Shown here one piece after another: positions 52,163 through 61,948 of a stretch of DNA of 64,000 bases; the first letter of the stretch is position 1, and every line of letters begins with the position of its first letter. A program made the position numbers and the translations under genes. Location of the stretch: contig NC_080171.1 in NCBI RefSeq assembly GCF_950295315.1, positions 115,873,064 through 115,937,063 on the forward strand, read 5' to 3'. This DNA comes from Erinaceus europaeus. Lineage: Eukaryota; Chordata; Mammalia; Eulipotyphla; Erinaceidae. Below the pieces are notes generated by a model. It was given only the letters and a program-made list of their open reading frames with translations, made no database searches and had not been told where the DNA came from.

Positions 52163-52455
52163 CTGTTTCTCTATCTTCCTCCTCCATCTCAATTTCTTTC
52201 TGTCCTGTAGGGTTTCGTCGTGGGGGAAGAAAGAAGAGACCAGGAATCTGTGGCAGAGCGGGAACACAAATCTTTATTCATATGGGCGCCCCAGAATTGG
52301 GTGTGTGAACAGGGGTGTGTGAACAAGTGGTGAAGCAGGTCTGCAGTGTCTGTCTTTCTCTCCCCCTCTCCATTTCTCTCTGTCCTACCCAACAACAACA
52401 ATAATAACAACAAGGGCAACAAAAGGGAATAAATATTTTTTTTTAAAAAAAAAAC
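52163..52455 (+). mobile_element. SINE halves joined around an LTR fragment
   Basis: A sense pyrimidine-rich SINE body piece (52163-52208), an LTR fragment (52209-52312), then a sense type A body and tail (52320-52455, AAGTGGTGAAGCAGGTC ... AAAAGGGAATAAAT). Confidence 0.65.
52209..52312 (-). mobile_element. LTR fragment
   Basis: GAAGAGACCAGGAATCTGTGG, CAGAGCGGGAACACAAATC and TTTATTCATA parallel GAGAGACCAGGAACTCGTGG...TCTTTATTGATC of the antisense LTR at 16678. Only about 100 bp around the polyadenylation signal remain. Confidence 0.65.
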
Positions 52456-52842
52456 TATGTAAAAAGGAGAAATGTCACTTAGGGCAAAAAAATAATAATA
52501 ATAATAATAAGCCCACATTTGTGAGAGGCCAATTTAATTCTGCCCAGGGCTTCCAGTTCATATATATATGTATTTTTTTTTCAATATAAAATTATCCCTA
52601 CCTCAGAGCTTAGTTGAAGAATAAGAGCAGATGCCCTCTTACCCAGTTTCATTTCTGGACTAATTAAATCAGTAATGAGGTACATTAATTGTCACTGAAC
52701 TCTACAGAGCTTTATGTCTTGCCTGTTGTATGTCTTGCCAGGTTGACAAGCAGGCTGAATGCACCAGTCCAGCTGGGACCTGCAGATCTGTGACCTGAGC
52801 TGCTTTACAACCATAAAGAATCGAACTCTTAAAAGCCACATA
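52456..52842. other. Spacer, no gene seen
   Basis: AT-rich DNA with an (AAT)n run at 52489-52510. Confidence 0.5.
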
Positions 52843-53095
52843 TAGGGCATTGGGCGGTGCCTCACCAGGTTAAGCCACATAGTATGAAGCACAAGGACCT
52901 GTGCAAGGATGCCGGTTCAAGTCCCCAGCTCCCCACCTGCAGGGGGGTTGCTTCATAAGTGGTGACGCAGGTCTGCAGGTGTCTGTCTTCTTTCCCTCCG
53001 TCTTCCCAGTTTCTGTCCTACCCCAAAAAGGGGGGGGGGTGGCACAAGAAGTGGTGGATTTGTAGTGTTGGCAAGCTCCAGCAACTAGAGGGAAA
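52843..53095 (+). mobile_element. Type A SINE, long form, with TSD
   Basis: AAAAGCCACATA at 52831-52842 and 53096-53107. The GTAGCGCAG part of the A box is shortened. Confidence 0.95.
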
Positions 53096-53107
53096 AAAAG
53101 CCACATA

Positions 53108-53574
53108 CATTCATACTACGTTTTCCTCTCATTAGTTCAAGAAAATTTCTATTATTTGCAACTGGGTATTCAAATCAGAAGAAAAAAAAAAATTAAATCC
53201 CACTTCTAGTCTTCACAGCACCACAATCCACCTATCTGTCCCTGGAGACTGTGGCAAGAAAAAGGCCTGTTCTGTGTCCCCTTGGCCTCCCCACCAAGAC
53301 CACTGAGGCTGTGTATACACGGCATACATAGGAAGCACTCAATAAAATGGCTCATTACTACTATGAGTAACAGTCTACAGGAGATGGGTGAATACTAGGT
53401 AAGAACTCTCGGGGGAGCTTGGGATGATATGTACTGGGAGTGGCGAGAAGGGATGAGTGGGATATTTGGGTGGGCAGTGAAAAGTGACCGGAGCACGTCG
53501 GGGAGTTGGTTACCTTATCTGCACGAGGCACTGGCTGGGCCTGGGGAGGCAGTGAACAAGCAGTGAACAGGGAC
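53108..53574. other. Spacer, no gene seen
   Basis: Unique-looking DNA. Confidence 0.5.
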
Positions 53575-54779
53575 TTTTTATTTATGTAATGGGTTTAGTA
53601 ATGTTCAACAAGACCGTAGGATAAGAGGGATACAATTCCATACAATTCCCACCACTAGAGTTCTGTATCCCACCCCTCCATCGGAAGCTTTCCTAGGAAC
53701 ATGGACCCAGGATCATTTTGGGGTGCAGAAGGTGGAAAGTCTGGCTTCTGGAATTACTTCTCTGCTGGACATGGGTGTTGACAGGTCGATTCATACTCCC
53801 AGCCTGGCCTTATCTTTTCTTAGTGGGGCAGGACTCTGGGGAGAACACATTGGTGAGGTCATCTGCCCAGTGAAGTCAGGTTGATGTCATGGTTGCACCT
53901 GCAATTTGGTGGCTGGAAAGCATTAAGATATAAAGCAGAAGAAATTGTTAATCAGGAACCTACAGGTAAGAATATAGCAGATGGGAATTGGGTCTTCATG
54001 TGGAAAAGATCTAGGAAATGTTATTTTAGGTATATTCCAAAGGGCCCATGACTTTGCTAATTTTTGCCTGAACCCAACAGCCAACATACAGATGGGCTAA
54101 AGGTATATTGTCTGGGGGGATGGTGTCAGACTTGGAAATAGGACTAGAAAAGCTGGACCAGGGAAGAAAGTAGCTTCAAAATATGGGAAAAGTATATAAA
54201 TACCATTAACTGTAGGCCCCATCGATCTGATCTGGGGCCCATATTCAGCACAGGAGCCTGTGTGACCTCTGCATCCCTGTAGGTCTGAGTTCCATTTTGT
54301 AGTTATAGCTAGGAACATTCCAGGCTGCATCCAATTCAGGACCAGTCTTCCTTGAGTGGCAGAGTATGTTGACCCAGCCTCCCTTTGGGGAGTGGGGCAG
54401 TCCCTACCACTGTTGTTTCACCTTCAGGGCAAGGTCCTGTAGAGGCCCACAAAAAGGTCCATAAGACTGTTCCTGATGGAGATGACCAGCAATGGTGGAG
54501 AGAAGCATCCTTTAGAGGTCTAGGCCCATCACACCTATGTGGAATCCCAGGCTTCCCTGACTAGGGGCCCAGGTGATGGGGGGTGTCTTGGTAGTGACCA
54601 AGAGAGACATCATTAAAGCATGCTGGCCTCTTGCCCTTATTCAGCTTTTGTAGTCCTGACTTGGTCTGACAAGGTTAGCCTTAGGGTGGCAGACGGAAGT
54701 GAAATAGGAAATAGGTGAGGAGGGTATCTAGGTCTACATAGAACTATTAAGTACTTTATGGTATCTTTTTTATGTCTTT

Positions 54780-54928
54780 TTTTTTTTTAAAGATTTTATT
54801 TATTAATGAGAAAGATAGGAGAGAAAGAACCAGACATCACTCTGATACATGTGCTGCCAGGGATTGAACTCGGGACCTCATGCTTGAAAGTCTAGTGCTT
54901 TTAGTCACTGTGCCACCTCCCAGACCAC
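54780..54928 (-). mobile_element. Type C SINE nested in repeat F
   Basis: TCTTTTTTATGTCTTT precedes it (54764-54779) and reappears at 55212-55227 after the next SINE, so both lie within one TSD pair. Confidence 0.9.
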
Positions 54929-54929
54929 C

Positions 54930-55211
54930 TTTTTTAAAAAAATTATTTACTTATTCCCTTTTGTTGCCCTTGTTTTATTGTTGTAGTTATTATTGTTGTT
55001 GTTATTGATGTCATTGTTATTGGATAAGACAGAGAGAAATGGAGAGAGGAGGGGAAGACAGAGAGGGGGAGAGAAAGACAGACACCTGCAGACCTGCTTG
55101 TGAAGTGACTCCCCTGCAGGTGGGGAGTCGGGGGCTTGAACCGGGATCCTTACTCCGGTCTTTGCGCTTTGCACCATGTGTGCTTAACCCGCTGCGCTAC
55201 CACTTGACTCC
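54930..55211 (-). mobile_element. Type A SINE at the edge of the preceding SINE
   Basis: Antisense complete copy with a short deletion (GACCTGCTTGTGAAG lacks the CACCGC segment). Confidence 0.9.
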
Positions 55212-55677
55212 CTCTTTTTTATGTCTTTATACTTGCTTGCTGCACTTGCTGAGTACAGCAAACTATTGTGTACTTTTACTTTAAGGTGTATATTTTTCTC
55301 TGACTTATGGATGCATGTGCACATGTGCTCTATCTCACGGGCCCTGGCCTATATCCAGACTCTGTGTTTTGTTAGGAAGTGCGCCACCCATAATGGAATC
55401 AAGGAGTCCTATGAGTTAGGAAAGGTCTCACCAGAGCAATGGAGTTGAAGGGTTGACATTCCATGCTTGGCGTCTCTGGATAATAGTCCAAAGTGAAACA
55501 TGTTGAGATGGTACTGGCTGCATTGATTTGGTTGAGATCCTTTTTATAAAACAGTTATCAATATTTTATGAAGATTGCCAAATGCAGATTCAAGTGGGCA
55601 GTCACTTCATGTTTAGTGTACAAAATCTAGAACTGAAGTAGGGCAATATAAATCAAAGTAACAAGTGTTTGATTTCT

Positions 55678-55939
55678 TTTTTTTCTTTAATTGCCACTAG
55701 GGTAATCACTGGGGCTTGGTGCCTGCATGAAGAATCCTCTGCTTCTAGGGGCCATTTTTTTCTCCTTGATTTTTTTCAGATAGAGAAACTGAGAGGGTTG
55801 GGGGAAGTAGGGAGAAAGAGAGACACCTGCAGCCCTGCTTCACTGCTTGTGAAGCCTTTCCCCTGCAGGTGGGGACCAGGGTTCTTATGTACATTATATT
55901 AATGTGTGGGTTCTACCAGGTGCACCACTGCCCAGCCCC
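55678..55939 (-). mobile_element. Type B SINE, long form
   Basis: TTGCCACTAGGGTAATCACTG, body, GCACCACTGCCCAGCCCC head. Confidence 0.85.
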
Positions 55940-56044
55940 AGTTGTTCAACCTCTGAGAAACATTTTCACAAACTGAACTTGTAAAATAATTTCAGGAGCA
56001 AGAGAAAAATGAGGTGAAAGAGAAAAGAAGGAATTAGCTTTTCT

Positions 56045-56392
56045 CTCTCTCTTTTTTTTTTTTTTTTGCCTCCAGGGTTATTGCTGGGGCTCGATGCCTG
56101 AACTCAAATCCACTGCTCCTGGAGGCTTCCCCCTCATTTTTGTTACCCTTGTTGTTTATTATTATTATTATTGCTGTTGTTATTGCTGTCACTATTGTTG
56201 GATAGGACAGAGAGAAATTGAGAGACAGAGGACAGAGGGAGAGAGAAAGACAGACACCCCCAGACCTGCTTCATCACTTGTAAAGTGATCCCCTGCAGGT
56301 GGGGAGCTGAAGGCTCGAACCGGGATCCTTATGTAGGTCCTTGCACTTTGCACCATGTGCACTTAACCCACTGCACTACTGCCCAACCCCCA
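56045..56392 (-). mobile_element. Type A SINE, long form, with TSD
   Basis: GAATTAGCTTTTCT at 56031-56044 and 56393-56406. Confidence 0.95.
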
Positions 56393-56406
56393 GAATTAGC
56401 TTTTCT

Positions 56407-57060
56407 ACCTCAAGTTTACAATTACTGGGGCTTTACATTGGTACTGGGTCTAAGTCATCTAGACAGTTTTTTACACAGTCTTTCTGCTCCATCAATTACC
56501 TGTGATCAGCTCCATCCCACAACAGATGCTCAGCAGTCTAGGATTCTGTTGCTTCAGTGGAAAAAGCCATTAGCAGGGCTTAGAAACGTCATTAGGAAAA
56601 CGCACTAGTAATGGTTCAGGTGTGATTAAGAACCAAACTCCTTCTGGGTAAGACCGGGTAGCCATGCCACCGTCTATACCTCCTGTCTTGCTAGAGCTCA
56701 AGATGCCACCACAGGAGAGGTCTCTGTCCCCTTAAACCCAGTGCCTCTGTCCCTGTGTCCCAATGGCGTCCCTGCTTGCAGTGTCCCTTCTATGCTAGAC
56801 TCCAGAGTGCTGCTCTGACTAGCTTTCATGATAAAACATACTATCTATTGCACAGGAAGGAGGACTTCCTCTAACCTGGAGGAAAACCATTTCTTTCAAA
56901 GTGACCTTTCCTTTTCACTCTGGACAATTAGATAAAAAACAGAAGGCATTTCCTAAAGGAAAAGGAACTGTAATGAAGGAGAAAAACATGGGACAGACCC
57001 AGGAGTTTTGAAATAATTAGCAGAATAAAGCAACATTCTGATTTCTGTGACAGCATGAAA
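56407..57060. other. SINE-free spacer just downstream of CEP192
   Basis: Unique-looking DNA between the last SINE and the predicted 3' end of CEP192. Downstream transcription may run into it. Confidence 0.5.
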
Positions 57061-57084
57061 ATGACATGCTTTGTGAAAATTAAC

Positions 57085-57090
57085 TTTATT
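57085..57090 (-). promoter_or_regulatory. Polyadenylation signal AATAAA (distal)
   Basis: Reads AATAAA on the minus strand, 272 bp after the CEP192 stop codon. Confidence 0.55.
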
Positions 57091-57122
57091 TCTAGATATG
57101 CCACATTAAAATGTAGATATAA

Positions 57123-57128
57123 TTTATT
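57123..57128 (-). promoter_or_regulatory. Polyadenylation signal AATAAA (proximal)
   Basis: Reads AATAAA on the minus strand, 234 bp after the CEP192 stop codon. Confidence 0.55.
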
Positions 57129-57361
57129 CAGAATATCATAATCAGTGTAAAAATAGAACTCTTTTCTCTCCTATAAAAGTTAAGTACATTACTATAGATT
57201 GATACATGATATTTTAGTCTGGTCTTCAGTGCTAGCTTCTCAAAACAAACTCTAACTATACATATACTATTTATCATACAAAATATATACAGAAGCATAG
57301 TTGTAGTGCAGAAAAATGAAGTCACCAATATATAACCTCTGTGATATACACAAAATGTATT

Positions 57362-57503
57362 CTAGTTAGTTTTTCCAATAGCTTCACCAATTAGTCGAAT
57401 AGCAACGCTCTTGCCTTCATCTGTTTGAATAACTAGCAAAGCTTCAAATTTGCCCGCTGACTTTGGTTTGAATTGCACAGGCATGTTGATGTAGTGCTGG
57501 GCT
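57362..57503 (-). CDS. CEP192: CEP192, last coding exon
   Basis: Encodes the C-terminal 46 residues plus the last base of a split Arg codon: AQHYINMPVQFKPKSAGKFE, then ALLVIQTDEGKSVAIRLIGE and AIGKTN, stop TAG at 57362-57364. CEP192 is the vertebrate Spd-2 homologue, a large pericentriolar scaffold needed for centriole duplication and spindle assembly. Its C-terminus carries PapD-like/ASH-type beta-sandwich repeats, and this peptide is the end of the last one. The acceptor is TTTCTTTCTCTTCCAG followed by AGCCCAG. The open frame continues upstream to 57664, but that part is intron. I match it to CEP192 from memory of the human C-terminus; small differences (for example IGKTN at the end) are as expected between mammals. 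Confidence 0.85.
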
Positions 57504-57784
57504 CTGGAAGAGAAAGAAATGTCAGCACACTGTCTGCTAGAGGGCTCAGTCAGTTCTTGATGAAAGAGCTCTGTCAAGTTACGGCCAGCTTGAACTTTGT
57601 GGCCAGGGGAGGGCCACAGGGGAAGAGTACAGGGCTGCAAGCACAGGGTCCTCACTTTGTTCATGGGCAGGGCACCATAAGTACATCTTTTAAAATATTA
57701 GTTCCTTGGAACTGTTTGTAAGACTTAATAGGAACTCTGCTGGTTCTCTTTGGGAGGTGGGAGGATAAGGATACAGAATTTTGG

Positions 57785-58130
57785 GGGGTCGGGCGGTAGC
57801 GCAGCAGGTCGGGTGCACATGGCACAAAGCGCAAGGACCCTTAGGGATCCCGGTTCGAGCCCCCGGCTCCCCACCTGCAGGAGAGTCGCTTCACAGGTGG
57901 TGAAGCAGGTCTGCAGGTGTCTTTCTCTCCCCGTCTTCCTCTCCTCTCTCCATTTCTCTCTGTCCTATCCAACAATGGATAGCATCAACAATGACACTAA
58001 TAGCCATAACTAGGCTACAACAAGGGCAACAAAAGGGGAAAAAAATGGCCTCCAGGAGCAGTGAATTCATGGTACAGACACTGAGCCCCAGCAGTAACCC
58101 TGGAGGCAAAAGAAAGAAAAAAAAAAAAAA
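57785..58130 (+). mobile_element. Type A SINE, long form, in a CEP192 intron, with TSD
   Basis: AGAATTTTGG at 57775-57784 and 58131-58140. Antisense to CEP192, so the gene strand reads poly-T, then TTTTGCCTCCAG/GG, resembling a 3' splice site. Confidence 0.95.
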
Positions 58131-58179
58131 AGAATTTTGGTGGTGGGTGTGGTACTACATACTTTAATCTTAGAATCTT

Positions 58180-58337
58180 TTTTTTTTTAAAAAGATTTAT
58201 TTATTTGTTGATGAGAAAGATAAGAGGAGAGAAAGAACCAGACATCACTCTGGTACATGTGCTGTCGGGGATTGAACTCAGGACCTCATGCTTGACAGTC
58301 CAGTGCTTTATCCACTGTGCCACCTCCCACACCATGA
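58180..58337 (-). mobile_element. Type C SINE with TSD
   Basis: AATCTTAGAATCTT at 58166-58179 and 58338-58351. Confidence 0.95.
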
Positions 58338-58396
58338 AATCTTAGAATCTTATAACAAACTATTTAATAACATACAAAAAAATTAGTTCTTTGGAT

Positions 58397-58550
58397 GAGG
58401 GAGATAACAATAATGACTATGTAAAGAGACTCTCATACTTGAGGCTCTAAAGTCTCAAGTTAAATTCCCTGCATCACCATAAGCCAGAGCTCAGCAGTGC
58501 ACTGGCCTCTCTCTGTGTGTGTCTTTCTCTTTCATTAAAATAAAAGAGAT
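58397..58550 (+). mobile_element. Type D SINE
   Basis: GAGATAACAATAATGACTATG head (diverged), CCATAAGCCAGAGCTCAGC, then TC/GT-rich and ATTAAAATAAAA tail. Confidence 0.8.
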
Positions 58551-58551
58551 G

Positions 58552-58828
58552 GGAGCCCGGCAGTAGCACAGCGGGTTAAGCGCAGGTGGCGCAAAGCGCA
58601 AGAACCTGCGCAGGTATCCCGGTTCAAGCCCCCGGCTCCCTACCTGCAGGGGAGTCGCTTCACAAGCAGTGAAGCAGGTCTGCAGGTGTCTGTCTTTCTC
58701 TCCCCCTCTCTGTCTTCCCCTCCTCTCTCCATTTCTCTCTGTCCGATCCAACAACGACAACAACAATAATAACTACAACAATAAAACAACAAGAGCAACA
58801 AAAGAGAATAAATAAACATTAAAAAAAA
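58552..58828 (+). mobile_element. Type A SINE, consensus-like
   Basis: GGGAGCCCGGCAGTAGCACAGC head to AACAAAAGAGAATAAATAAAC. AAAAGAGAT flanks both sides. Confidence 0.95.
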
Positions 58829-58840
58829 AGAGATAAAATA

Positions 58841-59201
58841 TGGGGGCCGGGTGGTAGTGCAGCGGGTTAAGCGCACATGGCGCAAAACACAAGTACCTGC
58901 GTAAGGACTGGCTCAAGGATCCCGGTTCAAGCCCCCGGCTCCCCACCTGCAGGGAGGTTGCTTCACAAGTGATAAAGCAGGTCTGCAGGTGTCTTTCTCT
59001 CTCTCTCTGTCTTCCCCTCCTGTCTCCATTTCTCTCTGTCCTGGCCAACAGCAACGACGGCAGTAAGGACAATAATAATAATAGCAACAACAATGATAAA
59101 CAATAAGGACAAAAAAAGGGAAAAAAATAGCCTCCAGGAGCAGTGGATTTGTAGTGTACACATTAAACCCCAGTGATAACCCTGGAGGCAAGAAAAAAAA
59201 A
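58841..59201 (+). mobile_element. Type A SINE, long form
   Basis: GGGCCGGGTGGTAGTGCAGCGG head, GACTGGCTCAAGGATCCCGG, long-form block ending AACCCTGGAGGCAAG. Confidence 0.9.
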
Positions 59202-59407
59202 AGAGAGAGAGAGAAAAAATCAGCTCTCTGCTTTCAGTCCTTTTTAGGAAAGAAGTGGGAACAAATGCTTTATTTCACTGAAAACAAATTAGTTCTTATT
59301 TTCTTAAGACCACTCTTTCATTGGGGGGGAGGGTGCTGGGACTTCAAGTCTATGTAATCCACTGTTCCCAGTAGACTTAAAAAAGAAGAAAAAAACAAAC
59401 TTTTAAT

Positions 59408-59590
59408 TTCAGAGAGAGAGAGAGATTGAGAGGAGACTGAGGGAGCGACAGAGGAGAGACATCGCAGCGCCCCCATCGTGGACGCAGCCGTGACACACAA
59501 TGCTCCCATGCGGTGCTGGGGCTCAAGCCTGGGTTGGTCCTTGTGTACAGCAGTGTGTGTGTTCTACCTGGCAAGCTCTCTCCTGGCCTT
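59408..59590 (-). mobile_element. Type E SINE, diverged
   Basis: GAGAGAGAGAGAGATTGAG tail, GGGGCTCAAGCCTGGG reversed B box, GGCAAGCTCTCTCCTGGCC reversed head. Confidence 0.6.
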
Positions 59591-59613
59591 GAGACTATTA
59601 TTTAAATAAAAAT

Positions 59614-59778
59614 AGTGGGGGGGGGGCATACCTGGTTGAGTGCACAAGGACTCAGGTTCAAGCCCCCAGTCCCCACCTGCAGGGGGAAAGCTTTACAAGT
59701 GGTAAAAGCTTTATCTATCTCCCCCTTACCTCTTGACTTCTGGCCGTCTCTACCCAATAACTAAGCAGAGACAATTAA
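59614..59778 (+). mobile_element. Type B SINE with internal deletions
   Basis: GGGGGGGGCATACCTGG head, GGTTCAAGCCCCCAG B box, GGCCGTCTCTACCCAATAAC end. Confidence 0.8.
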
Positions 59779-59787
59779 AAGCAGTAC

Positions 59788-59912
59788 TGGGTGCTGGGGA
59801 GACAGAATAAAGGTTATACAAAAAAGCTTTTCATGCCTGGGGTACCCAAGGTCCCAGATTCAATCGCTTGCACAACCATAAACCAGAGTTGAGCAGAGCT
59901 CTGTTGAGATAG
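59788..59912 (+). mobile_element. Type D SINE
   Basis: GGGGAGACAGAATAAAGG head, ACCATAAACCAGAGTTGAGC end. Confidence 0.8.
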
Positions 59913-59990
59913 AAAGATGGAAGGAAGGAAGGGAGGAAGAAAGGAAGGGAAAAAATGGAAGGAGGGAGAGAGGGAGAAAGGAAGAAAGAA
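59912..59990. repeat. GGAA-rich imperfect repeat
   Basis: GGAAGGAAGGGAGGAAG units at a SINE tail. Confidence 0.85.
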
Positions 59991-59998
59991 TATTGGGA

Positions 59999-60255
59999 GG
60001 GGCCTGGACAGTGGTTCTCCTGGTAGAGCACCCACTTTGCAATGCATGAGGACCTTGGCTCAAGCCCCTAAGCACCACAACGGAGCACCATGCAACAGGG
60101 GAAGCTTCATCAGCGGTGAAGCAGTGCTGTGATGCTTCTTCTCTCTCTCACCCTTTCCCCTTCATCCTCTATGTGGAGAGGAAAAAAAAATCTACTGGGA
60201 GTGACAGAATCCTGCAGGCAGGCACCAAGTCCCAGTAAACCCCTGGAAGCAAGGG
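59999..60255 (+). mobile_element. Long-form SINE with a distinct head
   Basis: GGGCCTGGACAGTGGTTCTCC, GGTAGAGCACCCACTTTGC, GGCTCAAGCCCC, CAGCGGTGAAGCAGTGC, ending CCCAGTAAACCCCTGG. Confidence 0.7.
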
Positions 60256-60280
60256 AGGGTGGTGGGTGGAGAAGCAGTTT

Positions 60281-60440
60281 TGGGGTCAGAGTGATAGCTC
60301 AGAGGGTCGGACAGATGCCTTGCCAAGTACACAGGCCAGCCGGGAGCCTCGGCACCACACAGGCAGTGCCACCACCCTGGAAGAAGCCCCGGTGGCAGGG
60401 TGTCTTTGTCTGTCTGAACAAAAACTGGGGTGGAATGGAA
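60281..60440 (+). mobile_element. tRNA-type SINE of another family
   Basis: GGTCAGAGTGATAGCTCAGAGG is a clear A-box region. The B box is decayed. Confidence 0.5.
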
Positions 60441-60537
60441 GAATGAGATAAATATAAATATGTAGAAACATATTTATTCATCATGCGCAAGCCAGGATGA
60501 CGTCATTTAAAGTGTCTTTTAAAGTGAAATGTAGTTT

Positions 60538-60668
60538 TCTGGTCGGGAGGTGGTGCATGAGGTCCTGAGTTCAATCCTTGGCAGCACATGTACCAGAGTG
60601 ATATCTGGTTCTTTCTCTCTCTTCTCCTCTTTCTCATTAATAAATAAGTGAGAAAAAAAAAAAAAAAC
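60538..60668 (+). mobile_element. Type C SINE, internally deleted
   Basis: GGTCGGGAGGTGGTGC joined to ATGAGGTCCTGAGTTC, losing the A box remainder; GTACCAGAGTGATATCTGG. Confidence 0.85.
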
Positions 60669-60714
60669 ACCAGAACCAAATAAAAAAACAAGAAAAGAAA
60701 AAGAAAAGTGAAAT

Positions 60715-60833
60715 GCACAGAACCCCCGCACCACAGTACAGTAGGCCAGAGCTTCGCGGTGCTCTGGTGTTTCACTCTCTGCGACTCTCTCAAAAATAAG
60801 TAAAATTAAAAAAAAAAAAAAAAAAAAAAAAAG
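60715..60833 (+). mobile_element. Type D SINE, 5'-truncated, long A tail
   Basis: CCGCACCACAGTACAGTAGG, CCAGAGCTTCGCGGTGCTC, then about 30 A. Confidence 0.75.
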
Positions 60834-61184
60834 GTAGTTTCTTCTCCCAAAACCAAGTAAGTCACTTCATCTCTTAGTCTCACCTCAGAGCTACATTTTT
60901 TAAAGTCTAACACTCAGAACTCATGTTCCAGTGTTAACCCAGCTGAAACTCAGTGCAGTCTTAGCTTCTGGGTACACAATGGCACAGTGGGCTAGAGATT
61001 TAGAAAACAGATTAAAAAGTTCAAAGTCTTTTTTGTTTTCTGGATATAACTGGTAACATCTAACACACACGTCATATATTTCAAAGTTTGAAGTGTCTGC
61101 CTCAAAGTACAGTATACTTTATTTTTCCATATGAAAGGTATACCTGCACAAGGATGAGAATATTTTGATTTATGATGAACTCAC

Positions 61185-61243
61185 CTCAAAGAATATTTTG
61201 AATGTCTGACGTAGAAAGGCTCTCTGGGACTTAAAAACTTCAG
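61185..61243 (-). CDS. CEP192: CEP192, penultimate coding exon
   Basis: A 59-bp exon reading LKFLSPREPFYVRHSKYSL plus AG, the first two bases of the Arg completed by the last exon. The acceptor is AAATTCCAG, the donor GAG/GTGAGT. It is too short to show as an isolated frame but joins in phase to both neighbours. It supplies middle strands of the last PapD-like domain. Confidence 0.85.
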
Positions 61244-61693
61244 CTGGAATTTAAAACAAAGGGCTTTATGAACTTTTACAAGCTAGATATTTGAATATAA
61301 TTAAAACATAACATTTTATAAAAGTATCACCACAAATCATGAGATGATATAAAACAGAAAATGCTCATGTGATGACAGCGTGTAAGGTAATTTAAACATT
61401 CATTTTACTCTAGCTTTGACTAAACATTATCAGGATATATTCAGTGTGACAGAAGAACAAAAATCAAAAAGGCAGAAATAAAAAAAACCAATGCTAAATA
61501 TTTTCAAACTCACATAGAGGAACAAAAACTTTGTGAATTTTTTTTAATTACAGTTTTATATTAAGGCAATTATAAAATCATATCACACTGTAGATTTAAC
61601 CTATAAAATAAGCTTCTGATAATCAGAAAAATGCTTAGCTAGTAGCTGAATACGTTCATATTTTTTAAGCCCCCAGTAGTACTTTCAACTTAC
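61244..61693 (-). other. CEP192: CEP192 intron between the two preceding exons
   Basis: A 450-bp phase 0 intron, donor G/GTAAGT (reverse of 61688-61693), acceptor TTCCAG. No SINE inside. Confidence 0.8.
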
Positions 61694-61823
61694 CAAGTGT
61701 GTAATAAAGGAATTATTTCTCAGATTAACTTTTAATGTTCTTGACTCCCCAACTCTAGTTGGCAGAAACTGATACACATCTTCCGGGGCGTAAACTCCAC
61801 GGTGAGTCAAGTCAAGCTGCTTA
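61694..61823 (-). CDS. CEP192: CEP192, antepenultimate coding exon
   Basis: Reads KQLDLTHRGVYAPEDVYQFL, then PTRVGESRTLKVNLRNNSFI and THL, matching the start of the C-terminal domain of CEP192 as I recall it. The donor TTG/GTAAGT is strong. The acceptor is either TTTTTTTCTGAAG (exon start 61823) or four bases later at GTAAG (start 61819), a tandem acceptor pair; I chose the first because of its polypyrimidine tract. Earlier exons must lie beyond the right edge; I could not support any other between 61824 and 64000. Confidence 0.82.
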
Positions 61824-61948
61824 CTTCAGAAAAAAAAGTTTAAATGTCAGCCATTTAAAACCCAGAGAAACGTAAACTATTTTTACTCATTAAACTATGG
61901 TGTGCTACTGTGTATTCTCTCAAAACCTAGCTTAGAATGCTGAAGTAG

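Larger units (their letters stand above)
53575..55640 (-). mobile_element. Repeat F, longest copy, split by two SINEs
   Basis: Antisense: GTAGGATAAGAGGGATAC, CATGGACCCAGGATCATTTTG, GTGAAGTCAGGTTGATG, ATATTCCAAAGGGCCC, GATCTGATCTGGGGCCC, GTTGACCCAGCCTCCC. It continues after the SINEs through ACATGTGCTCTATCTCACGG to GGTTGACATTCCATGC and GTCCAAAGTGAAACATG. Element length is therefore at least 1.6 kb. No open frame is seen, consistent with an untranslated region or non-coding LTR-like unit. Confidence 0.6.
57065..57361 (-). other. CEP192: CEP192 3' untranslated region (predicted)
   Basis: AT-rich DNA directly after the stop codon, free of SINEs. The end is set by the two polyadenylation signals. 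A longer alternative end cannot be excluded. Confidence 0.6.
57504..61184 (-). other. CEP192: CEP192 last intron
   Basis: A 3.7-kb phase 2 intron, donor GTGAGT (reverse of 61179-61184) and acceptor CTTCCAG. It holds a dozen SINE pieces, most of them antisense to the gene. 60834-61184 is SINE-free. Confidence 0.8.

Noticed and set aside
57504..57664. Upstream continuation of the open frame before the last CEP192 exon
   Set aside because: Lies 5' of a strong splice acceptor, and the residues do not join the upstream exon in sequence or phase.
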